From positions 1 through 6,006 of the forward strand of contig CAJTLK010000103.1 of the NCBI GenBank assembly GCA_910577415.1: DNA of 6,006 bases, read 5' to 3'. Source of the stretch: an uncultured Oscillospiraceae bacterium (GTDB lineage Bacteria > Bacillota > Clostridia > Oscillospirales > Oscillospiraceae). Position 1 is the stretch's first letter; the number at the start of each line of letters is the position of its first letter. The notes below the pieces were generated by a model. It had not been told where the DNA came from. It saw only the letters and a program-made list of their open reading frames with translations, and did not search any database. Below are positions 1 through 4,377 of the stretch, piece by piece. The position numbers and the translations under genes were made by a program.

Positions 1-66
1 CTCAGTTGGTAGAGCACCTGCCTTTTAAGCCGGTTGTCCGGGGTTCGAGCCCCCGGCGGGTCACCA
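1..66 (+). tRNA. tRNA-Lys (anticodon TTT), 5' end cut by window
   Basis: The window opens inside the D-stem, so about the first 10 bases (5' acceptor strand, positions 8-9 and one D-stem base) are missing. What remains is the D-arm, a seven-base anticodon loop CTTTTAA with anticodon TTT (Lys, reads AAA/AAG), a five-base variable region, a T-arm with stem CGGGG/CCCCG and loop TTCGAGC, the 3' acceptor strand GCGGGTC, discriminator A63 and an encoded CCA (64-66). The anticodon stem reads CCTGC on the 5' side and GCCGG on the 3' side, which gives four pairs and a central T-C mismatch. All other visible stems are intact. Confidence 0.95.
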
Positions 67-70
67 AGCA

Positions 71-129
71 AGAGGTCCCTGAAGGCGTTGATGTTCAGCG
101 TTTTCAGGGATTTCTCTTTCTATTCTGTT
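71..129 (+). terminator. Rho-independent terminator after tRNA-Lys
   Basis: A perfect 8-base inverted repeat (TCCCTGAA at 76-83, TTCAGGGA at 103-110) has an inner arm that can extend the pairing (CGTTGA with TCAGCG, one G-U pair). It is followed by a T-rich tail (111-129) that is interrupted by C residues. It lies 10 bases beyond the tRNA CCA, as expected for the end of a tRNA transcript. Confidence 0.7.
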
Positions 130-168
130 TTTGTCTTCACTTTCGATATGAAAAATCTCCCCCGCATG

Positions 169-200
169 GTTTGCTCTGTTCCGGCAAAGATAGAGCAAAC
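169..200 (+). repeat. 9-bp inverted repeat in leader of the CmpB-type gene
   Basis: GTTTGCTCT (169-177) is perfectly complementary to AGAGCAAAC (192-200), with a 14-base loop. The element ends four bases before the Shine-Dalgarno sequence GAGGGAG (205-211). The loop contains a second GCAAA (184-188) that could pair with TTTGC (170-174) instead of the distal GCAAA (195-199), so two mutually exclusive hairpins are possible. It could be a translational control hairpin or a protein-binding operator; there is no direct evidence for either. Confidence 0.5.
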
Positions 201-218
201 GAGCGAGGGAGTGAGACG

Positions 219-758
219 GTGTCTAAGGTCTTTTGGCTTTTTCTTTTTTACAGCTTTTGCGGCTTTTTACTGGAGATCACCTTTGCCCGGCTCTTCCACC
301 ACCCCAAGCGGGACCGAAAATGCCACCTGCTGCTGCCGGTATGCCCTGTGTACGGTCTGGGAGCGCTGGGAATACTTCTTCTCCCTGAGGTGGTCAAGAA
401 CTCCCCTCCCCTGCTCTTTCTGGCTGGGGCCGCTGCGGCCACTGCGGCGGAGTGGGGAATGTCACTTTTTTACGAGAAGGCCACTGGGTCCGCGTTCTGG
501 GACTACAGCACCTTGCCGCTGAATATCAAAGGTCGGGTGTGCCTATGGTTCAGCCTCTTTTGGGGACTGCTCTCCCTGCCGCTGGTCTATACTGTACAGC
601 CACTACTGGAGCTGTGGCTTGGGGCTATTCCCGCAGCGGTGACGATCCCTGCCGCCCTTTTCTACGTGGGGGACAGCGTAGTTTCCTTGATGCTTCTTCG
701 CCGGGGCGGTACCGAGGCTCTGCGCTGGTACCTTCCCCGGCGGCAGCGGGAGCTATAG
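219..758 (+). CDS. Putative ABC-transporter type IV / CmpB family membrane protein (DUF1113)
   Basis: A 179-residue polytopic membrane protein. I place the start at GTG 219 because GAGGGAG (205-211) lies 7 bases upstream; the frame stays open further upstream but that extension runs into the tRNA and terminator and is not protein-like. Family signatures are an N-terminal membrane helix with FYSFCGFLLE (10-19), a second segment with PVCPVYGLGALG (40-51), then WDYSTLPLNIKGRVCL (94-109) leading into FSLFWG (111-116). These match the conserved CPxYGxGA and WDYS..P.N..GR.C..FS.FWG blocks of the CmpB/DUF1113 family. About five hydrophobic segments are visible and the tail is basic (RRQREL). The family name refers to ABC transporters, but there is no ATPase in the window and the actual role is unknown. 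It is preceded by a terminator and converges on the next gene with a 7-base gap. Confidence 0.88.
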   Translation: MSKVFWLFLFYSFCGFLLEITFARLFHHPKRDRKCHLLLPVCPVYGLGALGILLLPEVVKNSPPLLFLAGAAAATAAEWGMSLFYEKATGSAFWDYSTLPLNIKGRVCLWFSLFWGLLSLPLVYTVQPLLELWLGAIPAAVTIPAALFYVGDSVVSLMLLRRGGTEALRWYLPRRQREL

Positions 759-765
759 CTTCGGC

Positions 766-978
766 TCACACGCCCCTCAGCTCCTCCAGAGTCTCCTGGA
801 TCTTTTTCTGAGGAATGTAATTTCCCGCCATAGAGATCAGCTGCTCCAAGGTCACGGTCCGGGCCGCCCCCAGCATGGGGTGCCGCATTGCCATAGGAAA
901 CCGCCGCAGAAAGACCGCCTTCGCGGGGGCGTAGTCCAGCAGCTCCCCTACGGTGATCTTATTGTTCTTCAGATTCAT
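766..978 (-). CDS. DUF1858 domain protein, cysteine-free variant
   Basis: A 70-residue single-domain protein with a clear start: GGAGGTGA (complement of 983-990) sits 4 bases before ATG. The N-terminal ITVGELLDYAPAKAVFLRR (8-26) and the C-terminal TLEQLISMAG...ETLEELRG match the helical DUF1858 fold (PF08984), whose usual form has a central CxxC pair thought to be redox-active. Here the expected positions read RHPMLGAA (32-39), so by my alignment the two cysteines are replaced by His33 and Leu36; the protein has no cysteine at all. A disulfide role is therefore ruled out for this copy. Cysteine-free DUF1858 modules are known, for example next to DUF438, and are presumed to bind ligand or protein rather than shuttle electrons. 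It is divergent from the carbonic anhydrase gene with 99 bases between. Confidence 0.8.
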   Translation of the reverse strand: MNLKNNKITVGELLDYAPAKAVFLRRFPMAMRHPMLGAARTVTLEQLISMAGNYIPQKKIQETLEELRGV

Positions 979-1028
979 TGTCTCACCTCCCGACCATCCT
1001 ATGCAGCCGGGCCGGGAAATTACCCTGT

Positions 1029-1054
1029 GTCCGGCAGAGCACCCTTCACCGGAC
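1029..1054. repeat. 6-bp inverted repeat between divergent genes
   Basis: GTCCGG (1029-1034) and CCGGAC (1049-1054) are perfectly complementary with a 14-base spacer. The element lies in the 99-base region between DUF1858 and the carbonic anhydrase gene and ends 8 bases before the latter's Shine-Dalgarno sequence (1063-1070). It could be a leader hairpin or an operator. GC-rich sequence makes short repeats like this fairly common by chance. I see no convincing promoter hexamers in the interval. Confidence 0.35.
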
Positions 1055-1077
1055 CGTACATAAAAGGAGGCCCCGCT

Positions 1078-1605
1078 ATGCTCGTAAAATTTGGCGAAAA
1101 AATTCCCCGCCTCTCTCCCAAAGCCCTGATGGCGTCAAACGCCACCGCCGTCGGAGACGTAACGGTGGCGGAGGGGGCCAGCCTCTGGTATGGCGCCGTC
1201 CTCCGGGCCGACCAGGCTCCCATTACCGTGGGGTACGGCTCAAATATTCAGGACAACGCGGTGGTCCATGTCTCCCATGGCTTCCCCGCCACCATTGGGC
1301 AAAACGTGACCGTAGGACACGGGGCCATCGTCCATGGCGCCACTGTAGAGGACGAATGCATCATCGGCATGGGGGCTATTCTGCTCAACGGCTGCGTCAT
1401 CGGCAAAGGCTGCCTGGTGGCCGCCGGAGCCTTGGTCACACAGGGAAAGATCATTCCTCCCGGCTGTCTGGTCATAGGTTCCCCCGCCAAGGTGATCCGG
1501 GAATTGACTACCGAGGAGTTGGCAGGCGGGATGGCCTCCGCCAAGACCTATTTGGAACTGGCCCAGAGACAGCTCCCACTGGTGAACACCGAAAACGATG
1601 ACTGA
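1078..1605 (+). CDS. Gamma-class carbonic anhydrase family protein (YrdA/PaaY-like)
   Basis: A 175-residue left-handed beta-helix protein. The start ATG follows AAAGGAGG (1063-1070) by 7 bases; an in-frame extension to 880 is open but has no support. Hexapeptide repeats run from about residue 19 to 135. The three zinc-ligand histidines of the Cam family are present as His64 (NAVVHVS), His81 and His86 (VGHGAIVHG). Arg43 and Asp45 (VLRADQ), Gln58 and Asp59 (NIQDN) occupy the other conserved active-site positions. The protein lacks the long acidic loop of archaeal Cam, as is usual for bacterial YrdA/CaiE/PaaY homologues, many of which have weak or undetected CO2 hydration activity. It should be a cytoplasmic trimer with metal sites at the subunit interfaces. 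CO2/bicarbonate interconversion is the likeliest role, but activity on this subgroup cannot be read from sequence. Confidence 0.93.
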   Translation: MLVKFGEKIPRLSPKALMASNATAVGDVTVAEGASLWYGAVLRADQAPITVGYGSNIQDNAVVHVSHGFPATIGQNVTVGHGAIVHGATVEDECIIGMGAILLNGCVIGKGCLVAAGALVTQGKIIPPGCLVIGSPAKVIRELTTEELAGGMASAKTYLELAQRQLPLVNTENDD

Positions 1606-1613
1606 CAGGACCG

Positions 1614-1665
1614 TATAAAACACCCCTTGGTATGGGCATACTGACTTTGTCCCGAAACGACGTTT
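1614..1665 (+). promoter_or_regulatory. Upstream region of DUF1540 gene with two short palindromes
   Basis: The 75-base gap before the DUF1540 gene holds a TATAAA (1614-1619) without a good -35 partner, then two perfect palindromes: GTATG-GG-CATAC (1630-1641) and AAACG-A-CGTTT (1655-1665). The first has a 2-base centre and the second a 1-base centre, too tight for RNA hairpins, so they look more like protein-binding half-sites. The second abuts the Shine-Dalgarno sequence AGGAGGA (1667-1673). Promoter assignment is weak. Confidence 0.3.
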
Positions 1666-1680
1666 TAGGAGGAATTCAGT

Positions 1681-1878
1681 ATGAGTCGAGAGATCAACGG
1701 CAACCCCAGCATCAAGTGCTCTGTCAGCTCTTGTGCCTACCACAACAAGACCAACAGCCAGTGCACCCTCCAGGCCATCCAGGTTGGCTGCACCTGCAAA
1801 GACGTGGGTAAGTGCGAGTCCACCGAGTGCAGCTCCTTCCGTCTGGGCGATCACGGCACCAGCTGCGGCTGCCACTAA
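1681..1878 (+). CDS. DUF1540 domain-containing cysteine-rich small protein
   Basis: A 65-residue protein with AGGAGGA (1667-1673) 7 bases before ATG. It carries nine cysteines: Cys13, 18, 28, 37, 39, 45, 50, 62 and 64. The first seven fit the DUF1540 (PF07561) signature CSVSxCxY...CxxxxIxVGCTC...CExTECxSF, here at residues 13-53. The family is common in Clostridia and Bacilli, as single or tandem domains; this is a single-domain form with an added CGCH tail. The spacing of cysteines suggests metal binding or disulfides, but function is not established. There is no signal peptide or membrane segment, so it is probably cytoplasmic or spore-associated; the latter is speculation. The 57-base gap to the next gene contains a small GC hairpin. 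Confidence 0.9.
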   Translation: MSREINGNPSIKCSVSSCAYHNKTNSQCTLQAIQVGCTCKDVGKCESTECSSFRLGDHGTSCGCH

Positions 1879-1886
1879 GTCCGCCG

Positions 1887-1915
1887 CCCCCTCCGGGGGG
1901 TACATATCTCTTTTC
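1887..1915 (+). terminator. Possible weak terminator after DUF1540 gene
   Basis: CCCCC (1887-1891) and GGGGG (within 1895-1900) form a five-pair GC stem with a 3-base loop, followed by a T-rich but mixed tail reaching TTTT at about 1911-1914. The stem is short and the T-tract starts late, so it may only attenuate read-through into the GIY-YIG gene. Confidence 0.35.
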
Positions 1916-1935
1916 ATGGTATGAGGTGAGGTCTT

Positions 1936-2193
1936 ATCGCTTATTGGTTATACATACTCCGCTGCGGCGACGGCACCCTCTATACCGGCACCACCGATGA
2001 TGTGGAGCGGCGGCTGAAGGCCCACCGTGAGGGCAAGGGGGCCAAATACACCCGTGGCCGGGGGCCGTTGGAGCTGGTCTATCGGGAGGAGTTGGCGGAC
2101 AAGTCCGCCGCCCTTAAGCGGGAATGGGCCGTCAAGCAGCTTTCCAGAGCGGAAAAAATAAAGCTTATCGCACATGGGGGGCAGCCTATATAA
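1936..2193 (+). CDS. GIY-YIG nuclease superfamily protein (YhbQ/YazA-like), start codon is ATC
   Basis: Read from codon ATC 1936-1938 the protein has 85 residues: AYWLYILRCGDGTLYTG at 2-18 is the GIY-YIG core (YIL at 6-8, YTG at 16-18), VERRL (23-27) gives the conserved arginine, GKGAKYTRGR (33-42) is the family signature, and ALKREWAVKQLSRAEK (59-74) holds the conserved Glu63. Length matches the standalone YhbQ/YazA family, which has been linked to DNA processing or repair with an uncertain substrate. No ATG, GTG or TTG occurs in frame between the upstream stop (TGA 1927-1929) and the GIY-YIG core; the first GTG (2002) would delete the whole motif. A strong Shine-Dalgarno sequence (AGGTGAGG, 1924-1931) lies 4 bases before the ATC, exactly where an ATG is expected. 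The ATC may be a true rare start, a loss-of-start mutation, or a base error. Confidence 0.82.
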   Translation: MAYWLYILRCGDGTLYTGTTDDVERRLKAHREGKGAKYTRGRGPLELVYREELADKSAALKREWAVKQLSRAEKIKLIAHGGQPI

Positions 2194-2215
2194 GGCCGCC
2201 CCCTATGTTTGTGCT
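2172..2215. terminator. Strong hairpin, terminator overlapping the GIY-YIG stop codon
   Basis: The arms at 2172-2187 and 2193-2208 pair over 16 positions with one A-C mismatch and one G-T wobble: ACAT, then GGGGGGC against GCCCCCT, then GCCT against AGGC, around a five-base loop (2188-2192). The stop codon TAA (2191-2193) is in the loop region. On the plus strand the tail is moderately T-rich (TTTGTGCTTT). It sits between convergent genes (GIY-YIG and TraX), so it may serve both directions, though the immediate minus-strand tail is not a T-run. Confidence 0.7.
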
Positions 2216-2234
2216 TTCCATATATCTTGCCGGA

Positions 2235-2990
2235 TCAGGCCGCTCTGCCCACCAAGGCCGCCAAACTGGCCAGTACCAGGAAGTGAGCGGGATAAAATAT
2301 GTAGAAGAACCATTTGGAGCCTCTCCCCCGTTCCCCATTGTAGAGGAGAATGGGCGGCATGGCCAGCAGCACCCAGGGCGATACCACCAGCAGCGGTACC
2401 AGGCCCAACGTGCGCAGCCGTCCCTTGTCCCGGAGGAGGTACACCAAAGCCACTGACAGCACACCCAGAAACACGTACTCACCGCGCAGCAGATAGGCCA
2501 AAGCCATTCCCGCAGCGGTGAGCACCGCCACTGCCGCCCAGCAAAGCCCGGGAACCTCCCTCCACCGCTCCTCTGCCCAGTTCAGGGCCAGCAGGGTAAA
2601 GATGGAAACCGCCAGAGTAAACATCACATTTTGCAATTTGAGGGAGAATGGAGTTTGGAAGTGGGCCAGGTCAAAGGGAATTTCAGAGATCAAAGCAAAG
2701 AGAGCCAGACGCAGACCGTATCCCACCCGGTCACGGGTGTGGAGAAAACCCTCTGCCATCAAAAAACAGAAGATGGGAAAGGCTACGCTGCCCAAGATCT
2801 CACACACTTCTTTGCCCTGCATGATCTTCCAGAGCGCCGCCGGAGAATCCCCATTCACCACCAAAATATCGCCGGTCCGATACTGCCCCAGCATCGCCCC
2901 CAACAGAATACTTCCGATGTGGTCGATGATCATGCTGACCATAGCCAGCCGCTTGAGGCCAAAACCGCTCAGATATAATTTGCGTTTCAT
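2235..2990 (-). CDS. TraX family membrane protein
   Basis: A 251-residue polytopic membrane protein of the TraX family (PF05857). AAGGAGG (complement of 2998-3004) precedes the ATG by 7 bases. Family blocks are clear: LAMVSMIIDHIG (15-26), a long AFPIFCFLMAEGFLHT segment (70-85), LISEIPFDLA (100-109), QNVMFTL (120-126), LLYNGERG (215-222) and FFYIFYPAH (228-236). About eight hydrophobic segments are present. In the F plasmid TraX acetylates pilin, but chromosomal homologues in Firmicutes have no pilus context and are thought to be membrane O-acyltransferase-like; no conjugation gene is visible here, so a transfer role is not supported. The insertion at residues 33-60 between the first two helices is rather long. 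It has its own candidate promoter and is separated from the upstream gene by a terminator. Confidence 0.9.
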   Translation of the reverse strand: MKRKLYLSGFGLKRLAMVSMIIDHIGSILLGAMLGQYRTGDILVVNGDSPAALWKIMQGKEVCEILGSVAFPIFCFLMAEGFLHTRDRVGYGLRLALFALISEIPFDLAHFQTPFSLKLQNVMFTLAVSIFTLLALNWAEERWREVPGLCWAAVAVLTAAGMALAYLLRGEYVFLGVLSVALVYLLRDKGRLRTLGLVPLLVVSPWVLLAMPPILLYNGERGRGSKWFFYIFYPAHFLVLASLAALVGRAA

Positions 2991-3014
2991 GCCTCCGCCT
3001 CCTTTATTGCCCCC

Positions 3015-3043
3015 ATTTTAACAGCACCCCCGGAAGATGTCCT
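3015..3043 (-). promoter_or_regulatory. Candidate sigma-A promoter for traX-family gene
   Basis: Read on the minus strand, AGGACA (3038-3043; 4 of 6 to TTGACA) is followed after 17 bases by TAAAAT (3015-3020; 5 of 6 to TATAAT), with an extended -10 TGT directly before it. The implied transcript starts near 3008, about 18 bases before the ATG at 2990, leaving room for the AAGGAGG ribosome binding site. Confidence 0.5.
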
Positions 3044-3048
3044 TGCGG

Positions 3049-3061
3049 AATCTTTAAGATT
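3049..3061. repeat. 13-bp perfect palindrome upstream of the traX-family promoter
   Basis: AATCTT-T-AAGATT (3049-3061) is a perfect palindrome with a one-base centre, ending 6 bases upstream of the candidate -35 element (minus-strand sense). It is flanked by direct copies of TTGCG (3043-3047 and 3061-3065). The position suits an activator or repressor site. The centre is too tight for an RNA hairpin. Confidence 0.4.
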
Positions 3062-3065
3062 TGCG

Positions 3066-3100
3066 AAAAAAGAGCGAGGCGCTCAGGTGAGCGTCCCGCT
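3066..3100 (-). terminator. Rho-independent terminator of the DUF4330-PAP2 operon
   Basis: On the minus strand AGCG + GGA + CGCTC (3100-3089 region) pairs with GAGCG + CCT + CGCT around the four-base loop ACCT, giving a stem of about 12 positions with one A-C mismatch and one G-T wobble. It is followed at once by six T residues (complement of 3066-3071). The hairpin overlaps the TGA stop of the PAP2 gene (3083-3085). Confidence 0.85.
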
Positions 3101-3637
3101 TCTTTTCTCAATGTATATCAGCAGCTTCCAGCCCAGGAAACCGCAGAGCGTGCCCACCAGCGCACCACAGAGAACATCCGATGGGAAGTGGACCCCCACA
3201 TAGAGCCGGGAAAGTCCCATCAAAGCGGCCATGGCCAATCCAGCCAGCCTCATCCACCTTTTTGGCAGGGTATGAAACCAGGCTATGGCGGCGGCAAAGG
3301 CCGCGCTGGTATGCCCCGAGGGAAAGGAGTTGGGGTCTCCCTCATAGACCAGGGGGACCAGAGCGTCAAAAATAAGCCATGGCCGGGTACGCTGTGCCAG
3401 GTGCTTGATCAAGACATTGGTCAACAGCAGACTACACAGCAGAGCCAGCAGTCCCGCCGCCCCCGCCCGCCGGGTCTTGGGAATAAGGAGCAGCCCCAGG
3501 CAAAGGGCGATCCACAGCAATCCCGAGTTGCCCAGGGTGGTATAAAAGGCCACCAGTGGGCTGAGCCAGTCCCGGCGGACAACCTCCTGGAGCCAGAGCA
3601 GAAACTGCCCCTCAAATTGAGAAAGGGTCAGCCACAT
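3083..3637 (-). CDS. PAP2 superfamily phosphatase (possible undecaprenyl-diphosphate phosphatase)
   Basis: A 184-residue membrane phosphatase with all three PAP2 motifs: KHLAQRTRP (78-86, KX6RP), FPSGH (105-109, PSGH with catalytic-site His109) and SRLYVGVHFPSD (143-154, SRX5HX3D with nucleophile His150 and Asp154). About five to six hydrophobic segments match the BcrC/PgpB-type layout. The likely reaction is dephosphorylation of a lipid diphosphate such as undecaprenyl diphosphate at the outer membrane face, which would regenerate carrier lipid for wall polymers. Phosphatidylglycerophosphate or other lipid phosphates cannot be excluded. The start ATG lies 8 bases after the DUF4330 stop and has only a weak Shine-Dalgarno sequence (GAGCGG), which suggests translational coupling. 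The gene ends in a strong terminator, so it is the last of a two-gene operon. Confidence 0.92.
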   Translation of the reverse strand: MWLTLSQFEGQFLLWLQEVVRRDWLSPLVAFYTTLGNSGLLWIALCLGLLLIPKTRRAGAAGLLALLCSLLLTNVLIKHLAQRTRPWLIFDALVPLVYEGDPNSFPSGHTSAAFAAAIAWFHTLPKRWMRLAGLAMAALMGLSRLYVGVHFPSDVLCGALVGTLCGFLGWKLLIYIEKRSGTLT

Positions 3638-3645
3638 GGATCCGC

Positions 3646-4188
3646 TCAGTTATCCGCCGAGGTGCCGCCCGCCCACACGCAGGAGAGGATGACGCCGTTG
3701 TTCAGTTCAAAATGCGTGGTCTTGACAATGTGCTGCTTGCCCACCCGGACCTCCTGGCTACCCAGCTCGGTCTTGGTGTTGTTGGCCACATGGCCCTGTA
3801 CGGTGAAGGTCACGTCCAAAAGGTCCTTTCCGGCGGTCACAATGCCCACATAATTGCCGCCCACCGCCACTTCCGTTTTCTCCTGGGTGGGGACGGCCAC
3901 CGCATCGGTGATAAATGCTTCCAGCCGCGCGCCGTTGGACATAAGCTGGTCTCCGGGCTTACCGTTCTTTTTCGCGTCGTCGATGAAGTCCTTGATATTC
4001 TCATAGACCTCGGCATCCACCCGCTCCACCCGGACGGTATAGGTAATGTCGGTCCCCACCTCAGGCACCACGGCTCCCATTCTGCCGGTCATCTTCAAGG
4101 CTACGGCAATCACGATACCCACCGCCAGGATGAGCACCAGCAGGTCGATAATGTTGATCTTACCAAAAAGCTTTCCGTTTTTTTCCAT
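3646..4188 (-). CDS. DUF4330 family membrane-anchored protein
   Basis: A 180-residue protein. The chosen ATG (4186-4188) follows GAGGAGA (complement of 4194-4200) and begins with the family signature KLFGKINIIDLLVLILAV (6-23); an upstream ATG at 4329 would add 47 residues that overlap the candidate promoter and leader hairpins, so it is rejected. Residues 12-31 form one membrane helix with a short basic cytoplasmic tail; the rest (about 45-180) is a predicted extracytoplasmic, beta-rich domain. This matches DUF4330 (PF14221), whose function is unknown. In Clostridia, members often lie near csaB and other wall-glycopolymer genes, and here the divergent neighbour is a CsaB fusion. A scaffold or accessory role in envelope polymer assembly is an inference from context. 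No catalytic motif is visible. Only one cysteine (Cys170) is present, near the C-terminus. Confidence 0.87.
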   Translation of the reverse strand: MEKNGKLFGKINIIDLLVLILAVGIVIAVALKMTGRMGAVVPEVGTDITYTVRVERVDAEVYENIKDFIDDAKKNGKPGDQLMSNGARLEAFITDAVAVPTQEKTEVAVGGNYVGIVTAGKDLLDVTFTVQGHVANNTKTELGSQEVRVGKQHIVKTTHFELNNGVILSCVWAGGTSADN

Positions 4189-4205
4189 TGTTTTCTCCTC
4201 ACCTT

Positions 4206-4311
4206 GACCGGGAAAACCCGTCGATTTCTGGTTGTATATTTTCTGGAATATGGTAAAATAACTTTTGGAAGTTATTCTACTTTCTCTGTCTGCCGCGGCG
4301 CGGCCACGGCA
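4206..4311 (-). promoter_or_regulatory. Structured leader of DUF4330-PAP2 operon: three hairpins
   Basis: The 5' leader expected from the minus-strand promoter (start near 4321) contains three inverted repeats. TGCCG/CGGCA with inner GG/CC (4291-4311) has a five-base loop and one mismatch. AATAACT/AGTTATT (4257-4276) is a perfect 7-bp stem with a six-base loop. CGGG/CCCG (4209-4220) has a four-base loop and lies 8 bases from the Shine-Dalgarno sequence. I recognise no known riboswitch class. The middle hairpin is followed by TTTTA on the minus strand, too weak to call a terminator. Confidence 0.4.
4232..4259 (+). promoter_or_regulatory. Candidate promoter for the GT4-CsaB gene
   Basis: TTGTAT (4232-4237, 3 of 6 to consensus) is followed after 16 bases by TAAAAT (4254-4259, 5 of 6) with an extended -10 TGG directly before it. 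The transcript would start near 4266 and carry a leader of about 110 bases. The AATAACT palindrome arm (4257-4263) overlaps the -10 box and the start point, so it could be an operator. Confidence 0.4.
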
Positions 4312-4327
4312 AATAGGCTTATGTGTC

Positions 4328-4356
4328 ATTGTAGCATATTCTTCCCACGCTCACAA
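4328..4356 (-). promoter_or_regulatory. Candidate sigma-A promoter for DUF4330-PAP2 operon
   Basis: On the minus strand TTGTGA (4351-4356, 4 of 6) is followed after 17 bases by TACAAT (4328-4333, 5 of 6), with an extended -10 TGC (4334-4336). The implied start near 4321 gives a leader of about 130 bases before the ATG at 4188. It is the best promoter match in the window. Confidence 0.6.
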
Positions 4357-4377
4357 GTCTTTTTTCGGAGGGCGAGC

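Noticed and set aside
1..66. tRNA 3' end as a phage or island attachment site
   Set aside because: No integrase, no second copy of the tRNA end and no mobile genes are visible in the window; downstream genes look like ordinary chromosomal ones.
6..218. N-terminal extension of the CmpB-type protein starting inside the tRNA
   Set aside because: The extension translates the tRNA and its terminator. GTG 219 with GAGGGAG upstream gives a protein that starts like other family members.
751..760. 10-bp palindrome AGCTATAGCT over the CmpB-type stop codon as a shared terminator
   Set aside because: It has no loop and no T-tract on either strand, so it is unlikely to end transcription; chance is a sufficient explanation.
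1240..1917. A 225-codon minus-strand frame across the carbonic anhydrase and DUF1540 genes
   Set aside because: It runs antisense to two well-supported genes and crosses their intergenic gap; no ribosome binding site or domain supports it.
2235..2990. TraX as evidence for a conjugative element
   Set aside because: TraX homologues are common on Firmicute chromosomes, and no relaxase, coupling protein or type IV secretion gene is present here.
4189..4329. 47-residue N-terminal extension of DUF4330
   Set aside because: It overlaps the candidate minus-strand promoter and leader hairpins, is not membrane-like or conserved in type, and the internal ATG 4188 has a good ribosome binding site and the family's usual N-terminus.
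4360..4365. T6 run before the GT4-CsaB start as a terminator tail
   Set aside because: No stable stem precedes it on the plus strand, and it lies directly before the ribosome binding site.
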